DNA of 64,000 nt, from positions 28,147 to 92,146 of the forward strand of contig URUF01000003.1 in the NCBI GenBank assembly GCA_900550955.1, read 5' to 3'. A model generated the notes under the pieces. It was not told the DNA's origin. It saw nothing but the letters and a program-made list of their open reading frames with translations, and ran no database searches. This document shows positions 57,173-64,000 of the stretch, in pieces; within the stretch, counting starts at the first letter, position 1, and each line of letters starts with the position of its first letter. This DNA is from an uncultured Eubacteriales bacterium (GTDB taxonomy: Bacteria > Bacillota > Clostridia > Christensenellales > Aristaeellaceae). The position numbers and the translations under genes were made by a program.

Positions 57173-58401
57173 TGCTTGAGGATAAGGCGGCAATAGTTCT
57201 TTTTCCCCTTGCGCAGCAGCAGCCCGTCGGGGCCGATCATCTCCGGGGCAATGCGCGTTTCCACATCGGTAACTTTCGCGTCGGCTACGAGCACGGCGCC
57301 CTGCTGCACCATCTTGCGCGCGTCGCCGCGGCTGGCGCACAGGCCGCAGGAGGCCAGCAGCGTGGTAAGGCGGTTATCCTCCGCGAGCGCCCCGGCGGTT
57401 ACTTCGTAAGTGGGCACGTTCTGGCTGGCGGGGCCGCCTGCGAACAGTGCCTGCGCCGCGTCGGCCGCCTTTTGGGCTTCGGCCTCGCCATGCACAAGCT
57501 TGGTGACCTCAAAGGCCAGCACCTTTTTGGCCTCGTTGATGGCGCTGTCCTCAAGCGCGCTCAGGCGGCGCACCTCGTCCATGGGCAGGAAGGTCAACAG
57601 GCCCAGGCACTTGCCCACGTCCTTGTCATCCACGTTGCGCCAGTACTGGTAGAAGTCAAAGGGCGAGGTTTTGGCGGGGTCAAGCCACAGCGCGCCCTTT
57701 TCGGTTTTGCCCATCTTGCGGCCATCGTGGGTCAACAGCAGCTGGAAGGTGCAGGCAAAGGCCTTTTCGCCATCCTTGCGGCGCACCAAATCCGCGCCGC
57801 CCAGCATATTGCTCCATTGGTCGTTGCCGCCCATTTGCAGGCGGCAGCCGTAGCGGTGGAACAGCTCCAAAAAGTCGTAGGATTGCATGAGCATATAGGT
57901 AAATTCCAAAAAGCTCAGGCCGTTATCGGTCGCCATGCGCGCCTTGTAGCATTCGGCGGTGAGCATTTTGTTGACGGAAAACATGGAGCCGATTTCGCGC
58001 ATGAAATCAATGAAATTCAGGTGGCGAAGCCAATCGGCGTTGTTGGCGATAATGGCCTTGCCCTCTGAAAAATCCAGAAAGCGGCTCATCTGCTCCTTGA
58101 TGTGGGCCACGTTCTGATCGATGGTTTCAACGGTCATCATCTTGCGCATATCGGTTTTGCCGGAGGGGTCGCCAATCATAGCGGTGCCGCCGCCCATCAG
58201 CGCGATGGGACGGTGCCCGGCGCGCTGCATATGCGCCATGGCCATGATGGGAATGTAGTGGCCGATGTGCAGGGAATCGGCCGTGGGGTCAAAGCCCACA
58301 TAGAAGGTGGTGGGCTCCTTTAATTGCTCGTAAAGCTCCTCCGGGAAGGTCATTTGGGCCAGGAAGCCGCGCTCCTGCAAAATATCCAGAATATGCCGCA
58401 T
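57169..58401 (-). CDS. tyrS: Tyrosyl-tRNA synthetase
   Basis: 410 residues. Class I synthetase: 'HIGH' at 45-48, the second signature as 'KMGKT' (about 232), 'GFDPTADSLH' for tyrosine and 'GGNDQWSNM', and a C-terminal S4 RNA-binding domain ('CASRGDARKMVQQGAVLV'). It charges tRNA-Tyr. It lies second in an operon headed by an aminotransferase and a T-box leader with a Tyr (UAC) specifier, which fits tyrosine starvation control. AAAGGGG precedes the ATG. Confidence 0.97.
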   Translation of the reverse strand: MRHILDILQERGFLAQMTFPEELYEQLKEPTTFYVGFDPTADSLHIGHYIPIMAMAHMQRAGHRPIALMGGGTAMIGDPSGKTDMRKMMTVETIDQNVAHIKEQMSRFLDFSEGKAIIANNADWLRHLNFIDFMREIGSMFSVNKMLTAECYKARMATDNGLSFLEFTYMLMQSYDFLELFHRYGCRLQMGGNDQWSNMLGGADLVRRKDGEKAFACTFQLLLTHDGRKMGKTEKGALWLDPAKTSPFDFYQYWRNVDDKDVGKCLGLLTFLPMDEVRRLSALEDSAINEAKKVLAFEVTKLVHGEAEAQKAADAAQALFAGGPASQNVPTYEVTAGALAEDNRLTTLLASCGLCASRGDARKMVQQGAVLVADAKVTDVETRIAPEMIGPDGLLLRKGKKNYCRLILKQ

Positions 58402-58440
58402 GGTGGTTGCCCCTTTCTATGGTTTTGAAATGGTATAAAA

Positions 58441-59625
58441 TCAGCCGACGGCTTCCTCAAACAGCCCGCGCAGGGCGGCCATACCCTGGTGAATCTGCTC
58501 CAGGGTGGAGGCGGAAAAGTTGAGCCGCATGGTGTTTTCGTGGCCGCCATCCACAAAGAAATGCGTGCCCGGCACATAGGCGACATGGCGCTCTACCGCC
58601 TTGTTCAGCAGCGCTTTGGCGTCAAGGCCCTTGGGCAGCTCCACCCAAACGAACAGCCCGCCCTCGGGCTTGATATACCGCGTGCCCTTGGGAAAGGCGG
58701 CCAGCTCGCTTAGCATAGCGTCCAGCTGTGCCTTGTAGCTTGCGCAGATAGCGCTGATATGCCCCGGAAGCAGCCCCTGGCGCAGGAACTGATCGACGAT
58801 CGCCTGGGTGAGGTTCGCAGTGTGCACATCGCTGGATTGCTTGCCGATGGTGCATTTGCGCAGGATGAGCGGATCGCCCGCCATATACCCCACCCGAAGC
58901 CCCGGGGAAATAATCTTGCTGAACGATCCCAGAAACACCACCCAGCCTTCTTTATCAAAGGACTTGATGGAGGGGAGCGGTTCGCCCGCGTAGCGCAGGT
59001 CGCGGTAGGGGTCGTCCTCGGCCACTACCATGCCATAGCGGGCGGCCAGTTCGGCAATGGGCTTTCTGCGTTCCGGGGCCAGCGTGCGCCCCGTGGGGTT
59101 TTGAAAGGTGGGGATGGTATAGAGCATCTTGGGACGATGCCGGATGATGGCTTCCTCCAGCTTGTCAAGCATCAGCCCGCCTTCATCGCTTTCCACCGGC
59201 ACAAGCTTGGCCTCATACAGGCGCATGCATTGCAGGTTTCCAAGGAAGGACGGGTTTTCCACCAGGATCACGTCGCCCGGGTTAATGAGCGCCTTGCACA
59301 AAAGATCCATCGCCTGTGTGGAGCCCGTTACGGGCAGCACGGCGGGAACTTCGCAGCCCAGCTGCGCTTGCACGTAGCCCTTCAGGCTTTCCAGCAGCGG
59401 GGGATAGCCCTCGGTCGCGCCGTATTGCAGGATGGCCTTGCCGTTTTCCGCAAGCACCCTATGGGCCATCTCCGCCGCCGTTTGATCCGGCAGGGCGGAA
59501 AGAGCGGGGTTGCCCCCGGCAAAGGAAATCATCCCAGGCTTTGAAATCATTTTGAAAATCTCTCTGATAGCGCTGCCGCTAACCCCGTCAAACCTGCGGG
59601 CAAAGGCGATTTCTTCGGGTTTCAT
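58441..59625 (-). CDS. PLP-dependent aminotransferase (class I/II)
   Basis: 394 residues. 'ISFAGGNPALSALPDQTAAE' start, 'VTGSTQAMDLLCKAL', 'TIPTFQNPTGRTLAPERR', the PLP lysine in 'FLGSFSKIISPGLRVGYM' and 'RLNFSAS' near the end: the fold of 2-aminoadipate/aromatic aminotransferases of the MocR-C-terminal type. The Tyr T-box upstream and tyrS downstream suggest the product or substrate is tyrosine or another aromatic amino acid. ATG at 59625 follows AAGGAGG by 9 nt. Confidence 0.92.
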   Translation of the reverse strand: MKPEEIAFARRFDGVSGSAIREIFKMISKPGMISFAGGNPALSALPDQTAAEMAHRVLAENGKAILQYGATEGYPPLLESLKGYVQAQLGCEVPAVLPVTGSTQAMDLLCKALINPGDVILVENPSFLGNLQCMRLYEAKLVPVESDEGGLMLDKLEEAIIRHRPKMLYTIPTFQNPTGRTLAPERRKPIAELAARYGMVVAEDDPYRDLRYAGEPLPSIKSFDKEGWVVFLGSFSKIISPGLRVGYMAGDPLILRKCTIGKQSSDVHTANLTQAIVDQFLRQGLLPGHISAICASYKAQLDAMLSELAAFPKGTRYIKPEGGLFVWVELPKGLDAKALLNKAVERHVAYVPGTHFFVDGGHENTMRLNFSASTLEQIHQGMAALRGLFEEAVG

Positions 59626-59644
59626 GATGGTTGCCTCCTTACTA

Positions 59645-59901
59645 ATGAAAAAACGCCTTCCTCCCAACTGACGGGAGGAAGGCGGAAAACCGCGGTACCA
59701 CTTCCATTTGGCATTTGCATGCCCTCTGCGAGCCCTAACAGGCCCCCGCGCTGTAAACGGCGCACCGTCGAAACGCTACTCAACGTTTTCACGTCCGGGC
59801 TTGGGGAGGTATTCGCCTCTGCCGCCGCCGCCTTCTTGCACCAACCGAAGGCTCTCTGCAAGGCGCGCTGGCAAAGGGTACTTGTTCCCTTCATTGCCGA
59901 T
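59645..59901 (-). promoter_or_regulatory. T-box leader (tyrosine-type) of the aminotransferase-tyrS operon
   Basis: Reading leftward from about 59901: stem I with AGTA and, on its 3' side, GAATACC, where GAA precedes the probable specifier codon TAC (Tyr); the apical AGAGAGCC segment; the T-box bulge AAGTGGTACCGCGG at about 59691-59704; then a terminator GCCTTCCTCCC/GGGAGGAAGGC followed by TTTTTT (59649-59683). Uncharged tRNA-Tyr would favour the antiterminator. The T-box and terminator are certain; the specifier assignment is by motif position. Confidence 0.9.
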
Positions 59902-59907
59902 GGTGGT

Positions 59908-59936
59908 ATTATAGGGGATGGGAGGGGGAAAGTCAA
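59908..59936 (-). promoter_or_regulatory. Promoter of the T-box operon
   Basis: On the minus strand TTGACT, 17 nt, TATAAT. Confidence 0.88.
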
Positions 59937-59962
59937 GGAAAATTTGCTGCGCAGCGATACAT

Positions 59963-59997
59963 AAAGCCGCCCGGCGGAAAATGGCCGGGCGGCTTTT
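59963..59997. terminator. Terminator downstream of the efp operon
   Basis: AAAGCCGCCCGG (59963-59974) pairs with CCGGGCGGCTTT (59985-59996); T runs on both sides. Confidence 0.9.
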
Positions 59998-60019
59998 AGG
60001 CCAAAGGGCGCAATGCTTT

Positions 60020-60454
60020 TTATTCCTGATCGTCGTCCCCGTCTTCCAGATCGGTGAAGAAGGGCTGGCCGCAATGCTGGCATACGGGGCTTTCATCGTA
60101 ATCGATGTCGGCGGCCTTGACCTGCACGGTTTTGCCGCAGTGCGGGCAATCGAAGGAAAGCTCTTCCTCGTCGTCGTACTCGCCGCAGCAATCGCAGTCG
60201 TCGCCGCAGCCGTCGCACTCGTCATCCTCGTCGCCAAAAAGGATATCCTCCATATCGCTCAGGTCGGAGTCGATATCCTCCACATATTCCTCCAATTCGC
60301 CCACGTCGCCGTCCAGCTCGTTCACCTTCTGGGCCATTTCATCCATCAGGCTCAGCATTTCCAAAATGAGCTTGTTTTCGTTCTTTTCCTTGTTCAGGCC
60401 CATACCTTCGGCCAGGCCGCGCAGATACGCGGCGCGATCCGTCAGATTGCTCAT
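60020..60454 (-). CDS. CD1247-type zinc-ribbon protein
   Basis: 144 residues. N-terminal helical domain 'LTDRAAYLRGLAEGMGLNKE' (the CD1247 N-terminal domain seen in clostridia), an acidic coiled-coil part (about 35-85), a Cys-rich acidic stretch 'CDGCGDDCDCCG' and a C-terminal zinc ribbon ('CPHCGKTVQ', 'CQHCGQPFF'). Very acidic overall. Function unknown. AAGGAGA precedes the ATG. Last gene of the M24 peptidase-efp operon. Confidence 0.88.
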   Translation of the reverse strand: MSNLTDRAAYLRGLAEGMGLNKEKNENKLILEMLSLMDEMAQKVNELDGDVGELEEYVEDIDSDLSDMEDILFGDEDDECDGCGDDCDCCGEYDDEEELSFDCPHCGKTVQVKAADIDYDESPVCQHCGQPFFTDLEDGDDDQE

Positions 60455-60482
60455 TGCTTTCTCCTTAACAATTTCAGTTGGT

Positions 60483-61040
60483 TTAGCAGCGCTCCATATA
60501 CTCGCCGGTGCGGGTATCCACGCGGATATGGTCGCCGGTGTTGATGAACAGCGGCACCTGGAGGGTGTAGCCGGTTTCCAGCGTGGCGGGCTTGTAGGTG
60601 TTGCTGGCGGTATCGCCCTTGAAGCCGGGCTCGGTATCGGTGATCTCCAGCTCCACAAAGTTGGGAGCGGCCACGCTGAAGGCGCTGCCCTTGAAGAACT
60701 TTACGGTTACGCTGGTGCCTTCCTTTACAAAGGGAATGGCGTCCTCCACCTGGTCGGCGTTCAGGGGCAGCTGCTCATAGGTGTCCATATCCATGAAGTA
60801 ATACAGGCCGCCGTCGTTATAAACGTACTGCATTTCCTTGGTTTCTACGATGGCGCGGGGCATTTTATCGGTGGGGTTGAAGCTGCGCTCAACCACGGCG
60901 CCGGTCATGATATTCTTGATCTTGGTGCGCACAAAGGCCGCGCCCTTGCCGGGCTTTACGTGCTGGAAGTCCACGATGTTCCAAACGCCGCCGTCCCATT
61001 CAATGGTGATGCCCTTTCTGAAATCGCCTGCCGTAATCAT
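60483..61040 (-). CDS. efp: Elongation factor P
   Basis: 185 residues, three beta-barrel domains. It relieves ribosome stalling at polyproline. The tip loop 'HVKPGKGAAF' has Lys32, the residue modified in Bacillus EF-P. The C-terminal signature 'LFINTGDHIRVDTRTGEY' is intact. GGAGGAAAC precedes the ATG. It follows the M24 peptidase gene, the usual pairing in Bacillota. Confidence 0.97.
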   Translation of the reverse strand: MITAGDFRKGITIEWDGGVWNIVDFQHVKPGKGAAFVRTKIKNIMTGAVVERSFNPTDKMPRAIVETKEMQYVYNDGGLYYFMDMDTYEQLPLNADQVEDAIPFVKEGTSVTVKFFKGSAFSVAAPNFVELEITDTEPGFKGDTASNTYKPATLETGYTLQVPLFINTGDHIRVDTRTGEYMERC

Positions 61041-61095
61041 TGTTGTTTCCTCCTCAGTTTGATGTAAATGTGGTTACAGATAGTATGGCTTCGCA

Positions 61096-62166
61096 TCAAA
61101 GAATGATAAGCTCGCGGGTGGGTTTGGTCAAAACCTCGCAGCCGCCCTCGCGTACCACAACGGAGTTTTCAATGCGCACGCCGCCAACGCCGGGAAGGTA
61201 GATGCCCGGTTCCACCGTCATAACCTGCCCGGGCTTGAGCACGGCTGTGCAGGGCTGGTTGAAACGCGGGTTTTCATGAATATCAATGCCCACGGAATGG
61301 CCCAGCCCATGCCCGAAACGGCCCTCGTAGCCGTGGCTGTAAATATAGTCGCGCGCGATGGAATCGATATCGCGGCACACCTTGCCGGCGGCCACCGCAT
61401 CCTGCGCCATCTTCTGCGCGTCCAGCACGATTCCGTAAACCTTTTTCATTTCGTCGCTGGGCTGGCCCAAGGCCACGGTGCGGGTCATATCGGCGCAGTA
61501 GTTGCCGTAGCGCGCGCCAAAATCCATGGTGATCATATCGCCCCGGCGCAGCTTGTAATTGCCAGGCACCGCATGCGGCAGCGAGCCGTTCGCGCCCGCC
61601 GCCACGATGGTGGAGAAGGAAGGCTTGCTGGCCCCATGGGTCATCATGTCAAAATCCAACATGAGGGCCAGTTCCTTTTCGGTCATGCCCTCCTTGATGT
61701 TGGGCAGGATGCGCTCAAACGCATCGCCGGTGATGCGGCAGGCCTCCGCCATCAGGGCGAGCTCGTGCTCGTCCTTCTGCTCGCGCAGAAGCTCCAAAGC
61801 GCTACCCACGGTTTTCCACTCAACGCCATGGATGCTGGAACGGCAGTTTTCCATGGTGCGCACGGTTACATAATCGTCCTCATAGTACAGGGTATCGATG
61901 CCGTGGGCCGTGCACAGCTCGCCCACAATCTCCTCATGAGATTTTCCGTTCCCTGTCATGAGCACCTCAAAGCCGGGAGCCTGGTTTTCCGCCTGCTCGG
62001 TATAGCGGAAATCCGTCACGATGGCGCAGCGCTTTTGTGATGCCAGCACAAGCCCCTCGCCCGTGTAGCCGGAAAGGTAGAACATGTTGCTGGGGTTATA
62101 CACCAGCACGCCCTCATGTTCGCCAAGGCCCATGCTTTCAAGCAGTCGTTTTACACGTTCTGTCAA
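61096..62166 (-). CDS. Xaa-Pro aminopeptidase (M24 family)
   Basis: 356 residues. Creatinase-like N-terminal domain and a pita-bread M24 domain with the dinuclear metal ligands in 'ITMDFGARYGNYCADMTRTV' (two Asp), 'GHGLGHSVGIDIHENPR' (His), 'VEPGIYLPG' and 'RIENSVVV' (Glu). It removes residues before proline. The start is a TTG at 62166 with GAGGGAT upstream; an internal start at Met12 is less likely. Followed by efp. Confidence 0.95.
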   Translation of the reverse strand: MTERVKRLLESMGLGEHEGVLVYNPSNMFYLSGYTGEGLVLASQKRCAIVTDFRYTEQAENQAPGFEVLMTGNGKSHEEIVGELCTAHGIDTLYYEDDYVTVRTMENCRSSIHGVEWKTVGSALELLREQKDEHELALMAEACRITGDAFERILPNIKEGMTEKELALMLDFDMMTHGASKPSFSTIVAAGANGSLPHAVPGNYKLRRGDMITMDFGARYGNYCADMTRTVALGQPSDEMKKVYGIVLDAQKMAQDAVAAGKVCRDIDSIARDYIYSHGYEGRFGHGLGHSVGIDIHENPRFNQPCTAVLKPGQVMTVEPGIYLPGVGGVRIENSVVVREGGCEVLTKPTRELIIL

Positions 62167-62312
62167 TGTAGATCCCTCACAAAAGGTCGTTTTGGCACAA
62201 AGCCATTTTTTATTCTACCATAAATAAGGTAAGCGCGCCACAGTTTTTTGCATTTTTTCAGGCGAAAAATGCCCAAACGCCCGCGTTGCGCTCGAAAAAG
62301 CCGCTTCGGGGC

Positions 62313-62342
62313 TTGAGGCGGGCGCAGGGGTTGTGCTATGAT
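62313..62342 (+). promoter_or_regulatory. Promoter of the phosphatase-like gene
   Basis: TTGAGG (62313-62318), 18 nt, TATGAT (62337-62342). Confidence 0.6.
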
Positions 62343-62398
62343 AGAAGGGGTTATGACGCGAACAGGGAATGGAATATAGAAGGCTAGAGGTGGCGGAA

Positions 62399-63454
62399 GT
62401 GAAGAAGGTATTAAAGGCGCTGCTGGTTTTGCTGATTGTGCTTGTGGCGGCGGTTGCAGGGCTGATAGGCTATCTGTCCCTTGCGGAGTACCGGCCCGAG
62501 GCTGTGGAGCCCTTGGAGGTGACACAGGCCGCTAGGCACGAAAACGTGCGCGTGGGCGAACGCCTGGACGTGCTTACCTTTAACACCGGCTATGCCGGCC
62601 TGGGACGCAATCAGGACTTTTTTATGGACGGCGGCCAAATGGTGCGCCCGGACAGCCGCAAGGATGTGGAACAAAACCTTGGCGGCATCCTAAGCGCGCT
62701 CTCCCAAAAGCCGGCGGATGTGTATATGCTCCAAGAGGTGGACTTTAACTCCTACCGCAGCTATTATCTAAACGAAGGGGAGTACTACCGCCACGGCCTG
62801 TCCATGAATATGGCGAAAGCATACAATTACAAATGCGAATTTGTGCCGTTCCCGTGGCCGCCCATCCGCAAGGTGGAAAGCGGACTGGTAACCTTTACGT
62901 CCCTCAACGTGACGGACGCTACCCGCGAAAGCCTGCCCGTGCCGTTCCAATGGCCGGTGCGCGTGGCTAACCTGAAGCGCTGCCTGCTGATTGAACGCGT
63001 GCCCGTGGAGGGAACGGACAAGGAGCTGGTGCTGATTAACCTGCACCTGGAAGCCTATGACGACGGCGAGGGCAAGCAGGCGCAGACCAAGCAGCTGATG
63101 GAAATTCTCGCGGCCGAATACCGCAACGGCAACTACGTGATCGCAGGCGGCGATTTTAACCAAACCTTTGAGGAGGCAGACGTTTATCCCGTGCTGGATG
63201 AAACGTACTGGCGGCCCGGCAAATTGTACGTTAGCGAGCTTCCCAAAGGCTTCAGCTATGTATACGACGCGTCCAGCCCCACCTGTCGGCTGCTGAACAA
63301 GCCCTACGACGGAAACCGGGATGAGGCGCAGCTATTTGTGATCGACGGGTTCATCGTATCGGATAATTTGAAGGTGAACCATGTGGAAACCATCGACCTC
63401 AACTTTGCGTGCAGCGACCATAACCCTGTGTTTTTGCAGGTAACGCCCCAGTAA
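62399..63454 (+). CDS. Membrane-anchored endonuclease/exonuclease/phosphatase-family protein
   Basis: 351 residues. One N-terminal membrane helix (about 6-28) then an EEP (DNase I-like) domain outside: 'LDVLTFNTGYAGLG' (Asn), 'MLQEVDFNSYRS' (metal Glu), 'LINLHLEAYDDGEGK' (catalytic His), 'IAGGDFNQTF' (Asp, Asn) and 'ACSDHNPV' (Asp-His pair). All catalytic positions are present. Substrate could be a phosphate ester, nucleic acid or lipid. I start at GTG 62399 (GAGGTGG 7 nt upstream); an ATG at 62369 has a poorer site. Confidence 0.9.
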   Translation: MKKVLKALLVLLIVLVAAVAGLIGYLSLAEYRPEAVEPLEVTQAARHENVRVGERLDVLTFNTGYAGLGRNQDFFMDGGQMVRPDSRKDVEQNLGGILSALSQKPADVYMLQEVDFNSYRSYYLNEGEYYRHGLSMNMAKAYNYKCEFVPFPWPPIRKVESGLVTFTSLNVTDATRESLPVPFQWPVRVANLKRCLLIERVPVEGTDKELVLINLHLEAYDDGEGKQAQTKQLMEILAAEYRNGNYVIAGGDFNQTFEEADVYPVLDETYWRPGKLYVSELPKGFSYVYDASSPTCRLLNKPYDGNRDEAQLFVIDGFIVSDNLKVNHVETIDLNFACSDHNPVFLQVTPQ

Positions 63455-63468
63455 AGGAGAACGCCCTC

Positions 63469-63900
63469 TTGCGATTGCTGATAGACGCGGACGCCTGCCC
63501 CGTGGTGGATATCGCCCTTAGGATTGCAAAGGCGCGCCATGTGCCGGTAACGCTGGTGTGCGACGACGCGCACGAGCTGCGGCGCGAGGGGGCGCATACC
63601 GTGACCGTTTTACGCGGGGCGGACAGCGCCGACCTGGCGTTGGTGAATATGCTTGCGCCCGGCGACGTTGTGATCACGCAGGATTACGGCCTGGCGGCGC
63701 TTTGCCTGGCCCGGGGCGCGCAGGCGCTGGATCAAAACGGGCGCGTGTATGACGAAGGCAACATCGATAGCCTGCTGGGCATGCGGCACATGGCCGCGCG
63801 CGCACGGCGCGCCGGGGGCCGCGTGAAGGGCCCGCCCAAGCGGGAGCGCGCGCAGGACGAGGCGTTCGCGCAGGGGCTGGAAAGGCTGCTTCAAAAATAG
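63469..63900 (+). CDS. yaiI: UPF0178 family protein (YaiI/YqxD)
   Basis: 143 residues. 'LLIDADACPVVDIALRIAKA' at the start, 'GDVVITQDYGLAALCLARGA' and 'RRAGGRVKGPPKR' are the family signature; the acidic positions resemble NYN/PIN-type nucleases, but activity is unproven. TTG start at 63469 with AAGGAGA 9 nt upstream. It follows the previous gene by 14 nt, so probably one operon. Confidence 0.92.
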   Translation: MRLLIDADACPVVDIALRIAKARHVPVTLVCDDAHELRREGAHTVTVLRGADSADLALVNMLAPGDVVITQDYGLAALCLARGAQALDQNGRVYDEGNIDSLLGMRHMAARARRAGGRVKGPPKRERAQDEAFAQGLERLLQK

Positions 63901-63913
63901 AATAGCGCACATA

Positions 63914-63946
63914 GCCCATCCTCCGTTTCGGTAAGGATGGGCGTTT
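63914..63946 (+). terminator. Terminator after the UPF0178 gene
   Basis: GCCCATCCT (63914-63922) pairs with AGGATGGGC (63934-63942), then GTTT; the T run is short. Confidence 0.65.
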
Positions 63947-63948
63947 CA

Positions 63949-64000
63949 GGCCGTCGAAAAAGCTCGCCTACGGCGATCTTTTCCGCCGAGAGTTGCGCCG
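63949..64000. repeat. Partial copy of a dispersed intergenic repeat
   Basis: The last 52 nt begin GGCCGTCGAAAAAGC and continue with CGCCT-xx-GGCGx-TCTTTTCCGCCGA, nearly the reverse complement of 17941-17986. The element is cut by the window edge. Confidence 0.6.

Noticed and set aside
1..64000. CRISPR arrays, insertion sequences, prophage genes, rRNA
   Set aside because: No regularly spaced direct repeats, transposase or integrase motifs, phage structural genes or rRNA sequences were seen.

Overview
The window is a chromosomal segment of a GC-rich, endospore-forming, low-oxygen member of the Bacillota (class Clostridia is my best guess). The reasons are a sporulation gene set (spoVM, spoVACDE, spoIIE and a Spo0A-type regulator with Spo0A boxes), the Gram-positive gene order rpmH-rnpA-yidD-yidC-jag, a Tyr-type T-box leader, strong AGGAGG ribosome sites, TTG/GTG starts, Rex redox control, an oxygen-labile type L-serine dehydratase and a GlpA/GlpB/DUF1667 set. 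No phage, IS element, CRISPR array or rRNA was seen. It looks like core genome with a few accessory islands.

Layout. 1-5.7 kb: KDG kinase, then an S-adenosylmethionine hydrolase (DUF62) heading a complete ECF vitamin/nucleoside-type transporter operon (S, fused A-A, T). 5.8-8.4 kb: an ECF sigma factor overlapping a membrane protein that fuses an anti-sigma-like N terminus to a solute-binding-protein-like domain. 8.4-10.9 kb: a 26-residue SpoVM microprotein facing the spoVACDE operon. 10.9-16.5 kb: rpmH-rnpA-yidD-yidC-jag, rex and a VanW-family protein. 16.5-20.3 kb: pepT, a structured repeat region, and an F420-ligase-like/DEAD helicase/TSCPD operon. 20.3-25.8 kb: a cysteine-rich propeller-like protein, DUF378, a Spo0A paralogue with a degenerate receiver, a double FMN-domain protein, and spoIIE behind a Spo0A-type promoter.

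25.9-37.3 kb: an HxlR/flavin-reductase pair, two tRNA-Ser genes, the GlpA/GlpB/DUF1667 operon, tcdA, NADP-isocitrate dehydrogenase, a PHP phosphoesterase, a secreted tandem barnase with its barstar, and an AT-richer peptide deformylase. 37.4-45.2 kb: a long leftward translation-factor operon (DUF1385, prmC, prfA, sua5, tyrosine phosphatase, Nudix-GNAT fusion, beta-CASP nuclease) preceded by rpmE. 45.2-54.3 kb: ASCH protein, aldo/keto reductase, DUF308, a sugar aminotransferase behind two ATP-grasp ligases and an N-formylglutamate-amidohydrolase-like gene, a DNA glycosylase, a catalytically degenerate VanY, a radical SAM protein and a divergent HxlR regulator. 54.3-64 kb: sdaAB-sdaAA, GNAT, yigZ, tyrS and an aminotransferase under one Tyr T-box, then CD1247-type zinc protein, efp, M24 peptidase, an exonuclease/endonuclease/phosphatase-family protein and UPF0178.

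The best candidates for undescribed biology are the ECF sigma/solute-binding anti-sigma fusion, the tandem barnase with one barstar, the receiver-degenerate Spo0A paralogue with a perfect Spo0A box just upstream, and the two-ATP-grasp cluster. All functional statements rest on reading sequence motifs and remembered family patterns; no database search was run.
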